From positions 8,938,609-9,002,608 of the forward strand of contig OZ005700.1 in NCBI GenBank assembly GCA_963930775.1: a stretch of DNA of 64,000 nucleotides. Direction: 5' to 3'. A program made the position numbers and the translations under genes. The notes under the pieces are model-generated. The model saw only the letters and a list, made by a program, of their open reading frames with translations, was not told the DNA's origin and ran no database searches. Of the stretch, positions 1 through 12,018 are shown piece after piece (position 1 is the stretch's first letter; the number at the start of each line of letters is the position of its first letter). This stretch comes from Cliona cf. orientalis (Eukaryota > Porifera > Demospongiae > Clionaida > Clionaidae).

Positions 1-656
1 AGCGTTTGAACTCTATCTTACTGCTCAGCTGCCATGTGACTCGCTTAGAGTCTGGTGAAACGCGTATTCAATTTTGGTTCCGCGCGGCGAGATTGGCCGC
101 GTCCAATCAGATTGCAGAACGGTGCCACGTCATCAACAAAAGATTGCGATGCTTCGCCATGTACTTTGCACTTTACTTGTAGGAGATGGCTACATGTAGT
201 TGTTGGACAGCGAAACTGACATTCAGCAAGCGATCATCGAAACTACCCCACGTTTGAATCATGCTAGTGTCTGTGAAGTTTAGGCGAAAGTGGTAAGCTA
301 CATTTTAGCCCGCAAGAATGTGTTTATCTCTCTTAGTCTACCAGGAGAAAAAATTTTCCTGTTTTTGAAAGCTTACCGCCGTCCTTGTGCCGGGTACAAA
401 TCAGGCAACGAGACAAGCATAGCACTCGGACTCCACTCTCCAAGGATCCCGCTGGCGCCATAGCCCCAGTAGGTGCTTTTCAAACACTTTGCGCGAATAA
501 TAATATTAAACAGTGATTGCGCCATCGCCTATAATGAAATTCATTGTGCCATGTCAGATTACGTCACGTACGTGTGGAACCAAAATTGAATACGCATATA
601 GCGCATTTCACCAGACTCTTTTTCCGCGTGCGATAAAGAGGCTGGGCACGAGACTA
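1..656. mobile_element. Remnant of a TAGTCTCG-ended inverted-repeat element (left part cut by the window)
   Basis: Bases 575-617 (GGAACCAAAATTGAATACGC onward) are the reverse complement of 52-83, so the segment folds back on itself. The right end reads CTGGGCACGAGACTA and stops at 656; its complement, TAGTCTCGTGCCCAGCC, recurs at 23,590. No credible coding frame is present. It is a non-autonomous DNA element or a derivative; its other end lies outside the window. Confidence 0.45.
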
Positions 657-1220
657 CGACTCACCATCCTAGAATTTTCAAAAAAGCGCTATACCTGGCC
701 CTGCTCCGATCGATGGACTAGCGTATGAACAACAGCGAAGTCAGTTCGTTCGAGTCTCTGGTCTTCAAAATTTGACGCAGGAACTTGGACTTGTTTGAAT
801 CTGGAAAATGGTCGACGTTCGTTCGCGTTCCCGACTATAAACCGCATTAAAACATACGTGAATTGTGTCCATGCGCAATCATTTATAAATTGCGCGTCGA
901 ATACTATCCCGTAACCAGTATTGATGATGCTAGTCTCGTAAACCACACCCTCCTACTATACTTCCGCGCCGCAGCGCTGCATCACCAGCATGGCACGCGT
1001 GCTGGTGATACAATATGTAACTGTGTGGACTATTGAACTCTTATCTAACTTTATGAATATGTAATTATTAATTTTGATTTTTGTCTGATGTCATACTTGC
1101 ATTGGGCATGCGCATTGAGTTTTGACTATTAATAAAAGAGTTAACAGTGGAGGTCCTCGCCGAGACCTGAGTAAATCGGTCTTGGGACATAGTCTAAAGT
1201 GAGAACTGAGTAGGTAGGTA
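657..1220. other. Intergenic, no gene seen
   Basis: No supported coding frame. A TAGTCTCG motif at about 926-934 and a short hairpin (ATCACCAGCA / TGCTGGTGAT, about 980-1,010) suggest another fragment of the small inverted-repeat family, but its ends cannot be defined. Confidence 0.3.
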
Positions 1221-1531
1221 ATAGTTATTGACCAACTCCCGAGGTTTGTATGCAGTATAGAAGCACAAATCCCGAGGGCAAAGCCCGAGGGATGAGTGCT
1301 TCTATACTGCATACAAAGCAAGGGATTGGTCAATAACTATTTTCTAGCCCATTGTTTCCATGGATACAATAAACATGTTTTTAGCCCCCAAGAACTGTAT
1401 GAGTGTTTGCCCTGGCCCTCAGGAACTGTATAATAGTAAATATATGGACATGAGCCCTACAAGGAGGGACTGTATCACATATACAGTACCTTGTATACCT
1501 TAGTAACCACATAGCAACGGGCTAGAAACCT
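1221..1531 (+). repeat. Dispersed repeat, copy 1 (inverted copy at 23,263-23,572)
   Basis: About 310 bases match the reverse complement of 23,263-23,572 with few differences. The core is a hairpin whose arms contain TTTGTATGCAGTATAGAAGC. It is followed by degenerate units carrying CCCTCAGGAACTGTA and CCCCCAAGAACTGTA. Nothing protein-coding is visible. It is probably a non-autonomous transposon. Confidence 0.65.
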
Positions 1532-1814
1532 CAGAATAGACTATTTCTTGCTAGGCTAGGGCTAGAAAGAAAGGAACTCTATGCTACTAGCGGTGGAGCA
1601 AGTGTGATATAGTCGTACGTCGTGGTACCTACCGTCTACGGACAGAACAGTTCGAAAAGGACAGTGTGATCGTCGGGAGCGTGAACGTTCTCAACGAATT
1701 TGTTGATTTAGACTGAAAAGGTGGATATGGCGGACCATGAGGCAGAGGGCCACGAGGTCGAGGAAGCAGCACGTGAACGTCACGAGTTGAGGGCGGGACT
1801 GGGGTCAGGACGAC

Positions 1815-4346
1815 CCTTACCACTCAATTCTAAGAGATTGACTGGAGTCTTGCTGAAGCAGTTGGCGAGAGGACTGGATATCCCATGGCAACACGAAGTT
1901 GAGGAATATCTGAAGAGCTCGTCTCCTCATTGTTGCTGGATTTGGAGCTGTAAAAGGACTCTTCCACCTCCAGTGAAGCTTCTTCCTCAACCAAATCACT
2001 GTCATCACACTTGGAGCTGGCAAACACACCGTGGAAACCTGAGGCTGTTCTGATTCTCCTTGGTGAAGACTCTGATGTTCGCCGCTGATCAGAGAAAGAG
2101 TGCTATCTCGAAAGAAATCTGAAGAGCTCTCGCTGTCAATCCTTCCCATTCTTAAACTGTTCACTTCTGGAGAAGCCTCCTTCAGTGGACTCGGTGCAAG
2201 CTCAGTCGACCAAGTCATGATCAGTACTGCTTCGAACATCGATATCGACTGATGCTGAAGGATGTTCTTTAAGAACAGTGTCCCCTGGTTTTTGCTTTTC
2301 TGCTTCTGCTTCTAATTTGTCAATGCTTTAGTCATCACAGTCATTTGATTTAGTGCACTGATTGGCTGATGCCACAAGTTATGCTCTCAGCTGCTCACAA
2401 TTAGCAGTCTGAACAGCGTTGACCTCTTCAAGTTGATACATACCTGAAGATCCCTTTTTCTCAAATGGGCTTTTCCATTTTATAAGCAAACACCCCCTAT
2501 TGAGGAGCAAATTGTGAAATGACCCCTCAGGAACTAATCAACTCATTTTGCCCCCTAAGAATAATTAATTTGGACAGTTGAACCCCCTAGGATCAATTAA
2601 ATTTATCTGAAATACCCTCTGGAAATTAGTAAGTGGTTGCTTGACCCCTCCGGAATCTATTTTTTGATAGAAAATACCCCACAAGATTAATTAAAATCAC
2701 CAAAATAGCCCCATAAGAACCAATTAAATTGCCAAAAGGACCCTCAAGAAACTCACAAAAAAAGACCCCTCAGGATGTAATTATCACTCCTCAATGGGGG
2801 GTGTATGCCTATTAAATGGAAGAGCCCAATATTAAGCTGTGGAAGGACTCCTCCACCTCTAGAGAAGTTTGCTCAGGTGGTAAGTCGTAACTATCACAGT
2901 TGCTTGATATGACTCCGGGACAGCTGTAAGCACACACTGAGTAGCTGATGCTATTGCTTTACATAAGCGGATCAGCAGCTGATGATAACTGGTGTGGACT
3001 CTGAAAGTTGATAATATCTGGATGAAAATCTGAAGAATTCAGTTCTATCCGAGCATCACCTGCCAGTGGCTCTTTTGTGCCTACATGTACGTCATCGGTG
3101 ATATGGCCATCGAGACAGCTGCCAGCTATAGGTTGGGGGCTGCTCTCAATGGATTGGTCAGCAGATGCTAGCTGATGTGGGCTCAGATGTTGATCACCAG
3201 CAACACTCTGAAGGCCATCTTGGTGAAGAAGTGGATCAGAGGTGGCATCATCTCCGAGGTTCACCTTGGTGCTGTGACTGGAGGCTTGAGAAGCAGTGCC
3301 GATAGATAGGGGTTTATCTACGATATCTCGATCGTAGTTGGTATGATCATCAGTGTTTGACTCCCATGATTGGTTCATGGTCAATTTTAGAGCAGCAGCG
3401 CTTCGTTGTATTCCTTCACATGTACTGTTAACACCACAATCATCAGTCTGGGATTTGTTACTCGAGTCACGATGATTGCTCGACAGAGACACTATGCATA
3501 TACTCAGCACTTGATGCCACTTGGTGTAGACTGAAATGTTTATCCATAGACTGAATACTGCCTTGAAAATAATCTGAAGAGCTATTGTCGTCAATAATTT
3601 TGCTTGCTCTGGAGCTGTTCACCTCTAGATCAGTGTAGGCTAAGATGCTTACTAGTAATAAGACGAAGGCTGCGTGGGTTAAAGACATCTGAGGAGCTTT
3701 GATTGTCAATTTGGCTTGCTTTCAAGGTATCCATCTTTAGCTGCTCACAATCAACAGACTGAACGGTGCCAGCACCACGAGTCTCTGAAGCACTCTGTTC
3801 CTCAATGTTGCTTGACTTGTAGCTATAGAAGGATTCCTGCATCTCAATATAAATTTTTCCAGACAGTGATTCACTGTCACCAAAATCACGATCAACACAT
3901 TTAGAGCTGCTGTTGTGCACACGTTGTTCAGTCGATCCCACTTTGGTGTAGACTCACATGCTCGCTACCAATCAGAGAATGAGTGCTGCCTTGAGAACAT
4001 GAAAAGTGGTAGTTGCTACCACTGCTGCTTGATGTTCAGAGAACTGCAGACAGAGATGTGAAAACCACCAGCAGATGAAGTTGCATGCATGGCCAAATCA
4101 TGATCACCACTTTTTTTCGTCTTTTCTGCAGCTTCTTCGACAAACTGATGTGGGGTTGGTTTCTCGCAATCTTCTCTACAATCACTTTCATCAGATGTTG
4201 CAAATAAATCGTCTTGATCATACGGCTGAGTAGCAGAGATGCCACTGATGCCCTGTCCAGCCAACTCTGCTGCTTTGAGATGAGATACCACTAATACTGC
4301 CCTAGTCAATACAGCTGCTACCAATTGAGCAGCATCGGACTTCTGA
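1815..4346 (-). pseudogene. Decayed, rearranged paralogue of the receptor-tail gene family (inverted copy)
   Basis: Minus-strand fragments in shifting frames match the plus-strand relative at 7,200-9,900. Shared blocks include the peptides CREDCEKPTPHQFVEEAAEK (near 4,140), DSSNKSQT, HQLASADQSIESSPQ (near 3,140) and STLSLISGEHQSLHQ (near 2,080). Order is not preserved: the block matching 7,860-8,350 follows the one matching 9,300-9,800, so the copy is rearranged or carries extra units. Frameshifts, stops and an inserted element (2,467-2,827) rule out an intact product. The right end is cut by the repeat array at about 4,346. I see no ectodomain or membrane exons here. Confidence 0.7.
2467..2827. 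mobile_element. Inverted-repeat element filled with a degenerate minisatellite
   Basis: The ends are imperfect inverted repeats of about 41 bp (GGGCTTTTCCATTTTATAAG at the left, complement of TTAAATGGAAGAGCCC at the right). The interior is a run of degenerate units of roughly 40-50 bases built on CCCCYNAGRAAYNAATTAA. The element interrupts the minus-strand pseudogene. No clear target-site duplication is visible. Confidence 0.55.
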
Positions 4347-5722
4347 GCAGCTGGATACACGTGCAAGATACTCTACATATTTCACTGAATTTCAAGTCCC
4401 AGAAGGGCTCCATCGAGGCCCTGAATTTTCTCATAATTACCTCATAGATTACACCATAGGTTTCATCATAATTACTCATAATTACCTAAAAAAGTAAATT
4501 GTTACTGAGTGCATAATGAAAAACTTAGACTACATCCAGAGTCCCTCATGAATACACCGCCATAATTCAAACTAGGATCCGGACACATTGACAAACTGCG
4601 CATGCTCCGTATACGCGTATATTATTATTGGGGCGCGTGGCTTGAGCCGGTTGACCTTCACCTGCCATATGTGCTCGACTGAATAGGGAAATGAACAAAT
4701 CCCCCCTGAAAGCGAGCTCGCTAAAGAAAGCGAACTGAGAGAATCGCCATATATCATCGGATAGTCCACGATCTCTTCTACGCTAGGTTCGAATTCTGGG
4801 TCCCAACACCCTGTCATGCGAGCTAAACATCTTGAAGCAGTCTTCACCCCAATTTCATCATAGATTTCATCATCATTTCATCACAATTACCTCATCGGTC
4901 GGCCGAAGCGATTTGTTGATTGGGACTCTGGACGTAATGAACAACTTAGACTACATCCCGAATCCCTCATAAGTATTGCACCGCGCTGTCTGTACGCCGC
5001 CATAATTCGAACTAGGACACATCGACAAACTGCGCATGCTCCGTATATAATAATATTGGGGCGCGCGGCTTGAGCCGGTTGACCCGGACGTGACCTCCAC
5101 TGCCATGTGCTAAACTGAAATAATACGGAAATCCCCCCGAGTGCGAACTTACCAAAGAAAGCGAACTGAGAAAATCGCCATATAATATGATATATTATAT
5201 CAATCGATAGTCCACGATCTCTTCTACGCTAGGTTCGAATTCTGGGTCCCAACAACCTTTCATGCGCGCTAAACATTTTGAAACAGTTTCACAGCAATTA
5301 CATCATCATTTCATCATCACTTCGTCATTAATTACCTCATCGCGAGGCCGAATTCTTTTTTGCGGATTGGGACTCGGGATGTAATGAGCAGCTTTAATAG
5401 AGACTACATCCCGAGTCCCTCATAAGTATTGCACCGCGCTTACTGTACGCCGCCATAATTCGAACTAGGACACATCGACAAACTGCGCATTCTCCATACA
5501 CGCGTATATTGGGCTATCCCGCAGCTGTTTTCAAACCCTAACCCTGTATATTATACCAAACCCAAACCCCGCCCCTTCACGTGACCAATTGTAACCGGTT
5601 TGACCAATCAGATGCAGAAGCGACCTTTGAAATGAGCTGCGGTACTATAGGGGCGCGCAGTTTGAGCCGGTTGACCCGAACTTGACCTCCACTGCCATGT
5701 GCTAGGCTGAACAGGGAAATCC
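4346..5722 (+). repeat. Tandem array of about three 440-bp repeat units
   Basis: Units begin near 4,500, 4,935 and 5,380. Each carries CCATAATTCRAACTAGGA, GGGGCGCGYGGCTTGAGCC, AAAGAAAGCGAACTGAGA and GGTTCGAATTCTGGGTCCC, the last only in the first two. A single copy including the left flank (CTGGATACACGTGCAAG type) lies in WDR1 intron 4 at about 37,207-37,757. A shared minus-strand frame of about 90 codons occurs in both places but resembles nothing I know. GGTTCGAATTC resembles a Pol III B box; no matching A box is evident. A short CCCTAACCC stretch sits near 5,537. The array truncates both flanking pseudogenes. Confidence 0.6.
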
Positions 5723-5728
5723 CCCCGA

Positions 5729-8700
5729 TGAAATTCAAATCTCACAAAGGAGACAATCAATAAGTATCAACCTCTTTCCTACTTCGACTCGATTTGGACC
5801 AATAAGATAACTAACTCTGATGGTGATTTCTGAACACAATATCAATTATTGCTTTTCAGTGGATATCAGGTTCAGTTTCACCTGGTGAAGGGTAAAAGCC
5901 TTAATGGGCTGCCCTTGATTGATTATGTTCCACATTTACTATCCTCTCGACTTGTTTCAAAGAGTGAGGCCCAGCTCTCTACTGAAGCCAAGTCCTTCCG
6001 TCTTGATTTTGAAAATGGAACACTATACCAGTCAATATAGTGATTGGTCGAAAGCTAGCTACTCCAGGGAGCTCTAAAGACTGGCAAAGAGTACACTGTA
6101 GCCACTGTGCCTTATACAGTGTTTGTGGTAAGTTTCCATGTACAAATACTCATGTGCAGTGACATTCTTCTCTTGTGTACAGAAGGAGAATGAAAGTGTC
6201 TTACCGTTTACTCCCAGCAGCCTATCTGCCATATTCAAGACTTGTGAGTCCTCCTAGTCTATCAAGCTAGACCCCTTTTTCGCCTGACGATCTTTACCCA
6301 CTCTATCCACACGCGAAAAAGCGGTCTAGCAAAGGTCAGTGTTGGAATGCAATTCATTTGGTGAAGCCATACGAGTGCGTTCTTGGCTCAAAAGCAAGAA
6401 AACAGCAGCAGATGGCCCAATCTGATGTTATCATGTTTGAAAGTAAGCTCTAAAAACACTAAACATAGCATAGTAGGCCGAGTTTAGTGCCCGTTTTTGC
6501 CAATTGTTACTCTACACCCATGCATAAATTGCTTGCATGAATTTCAAAAGCTGAATCTGATTGGCTAGACAAAATTTGATTAAACCTGACCTTTGCTAGA
6601 CCCCTTTTTCGCGTATAGATATAGTAGGTAAAGGTCGTCGGGCGAAAAAGGGGTCTAGCTTGATAGACTAGAGTCCTCCAAATTCCTCACCCAAACTCCC
6701 TTAGTGAATTTTATATCATTGTGCAGGGAATGCTTCCTCGACCCCAGCTCTCTTGGACACAAAGGATCCGGCTCTGGTTGTTGCACTTGGTGTTGGCCTG
6801 CCCTTATTGCTACTAGGGTACCTGGCCCGCTTTGCAGTAGCCCTGTATTGCTTCCTTAGGAGGAGGAGAAAGAAGGGGATGAGAAAGGAATACTCCAGAA
6901 GATACCTCCTTAGGAATATGATTATCGTGAAACTATTGGGATTAAATTTATTCATCTTTCCCCAGGGATGTTGTCCAGGCGCTGGCACCGACAAATTCCC
7001 AGCAGATGGGCATAGAGCTACCACAGCTGGACCCTTTCTCCCCAGCCAATGCTCAGCCAAGGATAGTCTCATCATCCTCCTCTCAAGTTGATCTAAACCA
7101 GCTGGAGGCTGGTTATGGCCCTCGTGCTCAGCCACCAGATCCAGTGATGCCCAATGATGTTGTGCTAACAGATACACCACCAGTGTATAGTGCAGGAACA
7201 GATGTATCCAGCAGGCAAGAAGATATTGATAGCACTGCGGCTGCTCAGAAGTCCAATGCTACTCAACTGGTAGCAGCTATATTGACTAGGGCAGTATTAG
7301 TGGTATCTCATCTCACAGCAGCAGTGGCTGGACAGGGCATCAATGGCACCACTGCTACTCAGCAGCATGATCATGACGATTTGTTTGCAACACCTGGTGA
7401 AAGTGATTGTAGGGAAGATTGCGAGAAACCGACCCCACATCAGTTTGTCGAAGAAGCTGCAGAAAAGATTAACGAATGCGATGATTTTCATGACGGTTCA
7501 TTTGTGACATCTGACAATGCTGAGTTAGCAGAAAGTGATACTAGAGAAGATTGCGAGAAGCCGACCCCACATCAGTTTGTTGAAGAAGCTGCAGAAAAGA
7601 CGAAAAAAGTGGTGATCATGATTTGGCCACGCATGCAACTTCATCTGCTGGTGGTTCTCACATCTCTGTCTGCAGCTCTCAGACATCAAGCAGCAGTGGT
7701 AGCGATTATCACTTTTCGTGTTCTCAAGACAGCACTCATTCTCTGATTGGCAGCGAGTGTGTGTATAATAGCAGCTCTAAATGTGATGATCATGATTTTG
7801 GTGACAGTGAATCACTGTCTGATGGAAGAGTTTGTATAGAGATGGAGGAGTCCTACACTAGGGAAGAGGGATCTTCAGATCAACTTGAAGAGGTCAACAC
7901 TGCTGAGTCTGCTAATTGTGAGCAGCTGAGTGCACAACTTGTGAAATCGGCCAATCAGTGCACTAAATCGAACGACTCTGATGACCAAAGCACTGACAAA
8001 TTCGAAGCAGAAAAAGAAAAGCAAAAACCAGGAGACACTGTTCATTCGGCATCGATTGACAGTAGTGTTCAAAGCAATACTGACTTAGCTGATCATGACC
8101 TCATACTTACACTGAAAGAGGCTTCTCCAGAAGTGCAGATTGACAATGAAGGCTCTTTAGATTCTCCTCAAGACAGCACTCATTCTTTGATCAGTGGTGA
8201 GCATCAGAGTCTTCACCAAGTGGGATCGACTGAACAGTCTGTGTTTGCCAGCTCCAAGTGTGATGGCAGTGATTTGGGTGATGAAGGAGCCCCACTAGAG
8301 GTGAAGGAATCCATTCATAGCTCAAAATCCAGCGGCAGTGAGGGACAGAGTGCCTCAGAGCTTCACAACGACAGCACTACCAAATGTGAACAGCTAAGTC
8401 CACAATGTGATACAGGATCAGGTACTCAGTGCTCTGACAGTGAAATAGGTGTAGAAAAGTCACTAGAGGGAGCTGCTACTCTGGAGGCAAGCCACTCAAT
8501 ACCTGACAGCAGTTTAGTCGAATTACCTCTACCTGGTTGGAAGATATTTCTCAAGAGGTCGACAGTTCAAGAGTAACTGGCACAATTATTGACGATCGAC
8601 ACCCAGCAGATTTTTGCCAAGACAGTCATAAGTCTATTCATTTTAGCCAACAACAAACATCAGCAGCTCAGTGTGAGCTTACTCTCCCGATATCGAGCAG

Positions 8701-11160
8701 CTGTGATGATCATGACTCGATAGATCATGAGAGCAAAACACAGCCTCGAGAAGCTTCTTTAGTGGCAAATGAACCATTTTATATCTCCATATCAAGCACC
8801 AGTGAGGAAAAGAACACTTCAGATAATGAAGAAGATACCCTTCAATCTGCTGACTATGAACAGCTGATAGCAGCATCTGCATCAGCTGATCAGTGTGCTA
8901 TTAAAACATGATGATCCTATAGTGCTGATAATTCAGAAGCATTAACTGATTATGACTTCAGTGAGAATGAAGCACCACCTGAGGAGGCTTCTTTGGAGGT
9001 GGAGGAGTCCTTTTACAGCTCCGAATCCAGTGATGATGAGGATCAGTGCATGTACTTCAGTGATTCAACTCAGCAGCACTGTTCATGATCAGTCTACCAA
9101 TTGTAAAGAGCTGAGTGTAGCATCGGCCAATCAATGCACCGATGGCCACGGCACTGAGGATTCAAGCACAAAGCAACTACAAGGAGATGCTATCCTTGAA
9201 CTGCAATGCTCAGTATCGGTCGAAAATGATGATCGAATCAGTGATAGTGAGGGTTCACCTCCACTTGAATTGGAAGATACTACTCTAGAGGTGGACAGCT
9301 CCAGAGCAAGCAAAGTTATTGACGAAGATAACTTTGTCTCTTTGTCGAGCACTTATCATGACTCGAGTAACAAATCCCAGACTGAGAATTTTTCTTCAGA
9401 TGAGGATACATCTCGTTACAGCTCCAACAGTACATGTGAGAAAGCAAAACAAAGTCCTGCTGCTCTTGAATTAACCACGAGCCAATCAGCTCAAGTCTCC
9501 ATTCACAGTGCCAAAATGAGTTTCAGTGATGATGGTACCTCTTGTTCAATTCTTCATCACCAAGATGGCCTTCAGACTGTTGCTGGTAACAATCAACATC
9601 CAAGCCCACATCAGCTAGCATCTGCTGACCAATCCATTGAGAGCAGCCCCCAACCTATAGCTGGCAGCTGTCTCGATGGCCATATCACCGGTGACATATA
9701 TATATGTAGGCACAGAAGAGCCACTAGCAGGTGATGCTCAGACAGAACTGAACTCTTCAGATTTTCATCCAGATATTTTCAACTTTCAGAGTCCACACCA
9801 ACTAGTATCAGCCACTGATCAATTTATGCAAAGCAACTCTTCCAACGACGCTGATCATAGCAATGATCATGAGCATGTTATTACAGACATGGAGGAATCT
9901 ATAGATAGACCACCACTACCCATCACCACTTCTCAAGCCTCTGTTCACAGTACTAAAATGAGTTTCAGTGATGATGGTACCTCTGATTCATTTTTTCACC
10001 AAGATGACCTTCAGAGTGCTGCTGGTGATGATCAACATCCGAGCCCACATCAGCTAGCATCTGCTGACCAATCCATTGAGAGCAGCCCCCAACCTATAGC
10101 TGGCAGCTGTCTCGATGGCCATATCACCAACGACATACATGTAGGCACAGAAGAGCCACTGGCAGGTGATGCTCAGACAGAACTGAACTCTTCAGATTTT
10201 CATCCAGATATTGTCAACTTTCAGAGTCCATACCAGCTAGTATCAGCTGCTGATCAGTTTATGCAAAGCAACTCACTGAAACCAACCAATAACGCTGGTT
10301 ATAGCAACGAGCATGTTATTACAGACATGGACAACTTTACTGCATCAAGTTCACAGTGTAGCAGTGAGCCGGCTGCAGACAGTGAAGATGGCCACACTAC
10401 TCCCAGTCACCCGATGATGACACCAAACCAACATGGCTACTGTGCCCCTGAAGTTGGGATTATCATGGAGCCACGTGTGCACAGTAGCTCGAGGCTAAGC
10501 AGCTATAGCGATTACGGTGCAGGGGAAATGGACAAACCACTACCAGGAGATGTTTTGCTAAAAATGGATTTTGATTACTGTGATGATAAACTGTCACCAC
10601 TGCCTGGAGATGCTTCTCCAAAGCTGAACAGTGACATTGATCACAATGGAAATTTTCATCAACACTACTTGACTATCACAGCTACAGCTCGTCTGACTGT
10701 AGTTATCCTTTAGAGCCCGATGATGAATGCCCAAGTCTACAGCAAGTTGAAGCGACAGTTCAAAGGCTACCCAGGTTCAGCGATTACCAGCTGAGTCCAG
10801 TTGGATCTGTAGTATCTGCAGAAAATGAAACTCGTATTCTCACCATCGGTGCTTCTTCATGCAATACAATTGTATCAGACCCTTCGACTGAATACTATAG
10901 TGCTGTATCGGAGATGAGTAGTCATGATAGTGGCCACCGGCTGAGCTCTGTCGGTTCAGTACTCTCCAGCGAAGATGAAGTAAGAATTGGTATGGAACCA
11001 GAGGGGTCTCCCAGTGATAATAACAGCAGTATGCTAAAAAAGAATAGTTCTCCGTATTTGTTCATTCCAAGGGGCTTGTCAAGTGGAGCATGGAAAAGCA
11101 GCAGCTCCCTGACCAGCGGTTCACGTAGCGATAATCAGAGTGTAACAGTATTGATTATTT
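5729..11160 (+). pseudogene. 5'-truncated, frameshifted paralogue of the FN3/TM/repeat-tail receptor gene
   Basis: Homology to the intact gene starts inside its exon 4 (5,729), so the signal-peptide and first ectodomain exons are missing. Copies of exon 5 (5,860-about 6,130), exon 6 (about 6,183-6,243), the membrane exon (about 6,728-6,901) and the tail (from about 6,968) follow in order. Damage: two splice donors changed from GT to AT (5,807 and 6,902), a 2-bp insertion in exon 5 giving an early stop, a transposon in the intron at 6,255-6,670, and at least four tail frameshifts (about 7,600 in an A run, 8,540, 8,915-8,950, 9,700). The tail is SD-rich and differs from the intact gene's 50-residue units, but the last segment (10,680-11,160) returns to the same sequence (peptide SSDCSYPLEPDDE). 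The individual frames are long, so some frameshifts could be assembly errors, but not all. Confidence 0.75.
6255..6670. mobile_element. Non-autonomous DNA transposon, TAGTCT ends, 9-bp target duplication
   Basis: Terminal inverted repeats of about 50 bp (TAGTCTATCAAGCTAGACCC at the left, its complement at the right) are flanked by perfect 9-bp duplications GAGTCCTCC (6,246-6,254 and 6,671-6,679). Subterminal CGCGAAAAAGCGGTCTAGC-type inverted copies lie inside. There is no transposase frame. Nine-base duplications are typical of Mutator-like elements. It sits in an intron of the pseudogene. Confidence 0.8.
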
Positions 11161-11217
11161 AACTCTAACTGATTATGTACTCTGAACTTATGAATATGCT
11201 AATTAGTACACTATGTA

Positions 11218-11916
11218 CAGTGGACTCTCCGAATAACGGACACCTTGGTACATAGGTTTCTGTCCTTTATTTGGGGTATGTCCTTTATTGGGGTGTTTTA
11301 CTTTAGTCACCCTCTAATATTAATTTTATAGCTAATAATTCATTGTTATAAAGAAATTCATGCCATGAACTGCATGTAAGAAGGTCGTGGGCGGGGTTAG
11401 CTGCACCCACCGCCGTCCGTTAGTCGGAACGTTTTTGAATAGTACTGTATTACTTCGTGCGGCAAGCTGTTGTGTCCGTTATCCGGAATTCGGAGGTTGT
11501 CCGCTATTCAGGTGCTGCTACTGTATTAAACATAATATGGAGATATCGGTTGGTACATATAGCAGTGTCCGTTATTTGGTAGAGGTCCGTTATTGCACTG
11601 GCGTAAGAAGCAGGGGGGCTGGGGGGCTGTAGCCCCCCCCCCCCCCCCCCCCCCCCCCCCCCATCTTGTCAGCCAAGTGGGCCTAAACCTAGGAAGATAT
11701 TTATTCTACTAGGCCTTGATTTCTTCAGATTTGTGATGTAAAATCTGCTTTACAGCCGAATTAGCATAATAATGGGAATGGTTTGAAGGCATATCGTGTG
11801 ATCCAAAAAAAAATTTGCGCACTTTGCACGCAATTTTATTTACAGCCCCCCTATTAAAAAACATCTTCTTACGCCACTGTATTGGGTGTGTCCGTTAATA
11901 GAGATCGAGTCCACTG
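11218..11916. mobile_element. pogo/Tigger-like non-autonomous element, TA target duplication
   Basis: The left end CAGTGGACTCTCCGAATAAC and the right end GTTAATAGAGATCGAGTCCACTG are inverted repeats flanked by TA (11,216-17 and 11,917-18). The CAGTGGA...CGGACACC terminus is the classic pogo/Tigger (Tc1/mariner superfamily) pattern. Internal copies of the TCCGTTATT motif are frequent. No transposase frame remains. Another element is nested at 11,596-11,879. Confidence 0.75.
11596..11879. mobile_element. Nested 284-bp element with CACTGGCGTAAGAAG ends and a C30 tract
   Basis: Fifteen-base terminal inverted repeats (CACTGGCGTAAGAAG / CTTCTTACGCCACTG, one mismatch) are flanked by TATTG on both sides (11,591-11,595 and 11,880-11,884), a 5-bp duplication. 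Inside, a G-rich stretch (11,613-11,627) is followed by an uninterrupted run of 30 C (11,633-11,662). There is no coding frame. The superfamily cannot be fixed from the ends alone. Confidence 0.7.
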
Positions 11917-12018
11917 TATGTTGTAATGCTGATGTAATCAATAAGAAAGGGATCCCATTATGTACAGACATCCTACGAGAACTTAGAAAAATTTCAACAA
12001 GTGAAAAGAAAAAAATAA

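Noticed and set aside
5530-5575. Telomere-like CCCTAACCC near 5,537
   Set aside because: Only a couple of degenerate units inside a dispersed repeat; no extended array.
4346-5722. CRISPR-like array
   Set aside because: Units are ~440 bp, diverged and have no constant short repeat with variable spacers; a eukaryotic tandem repeat explains it.
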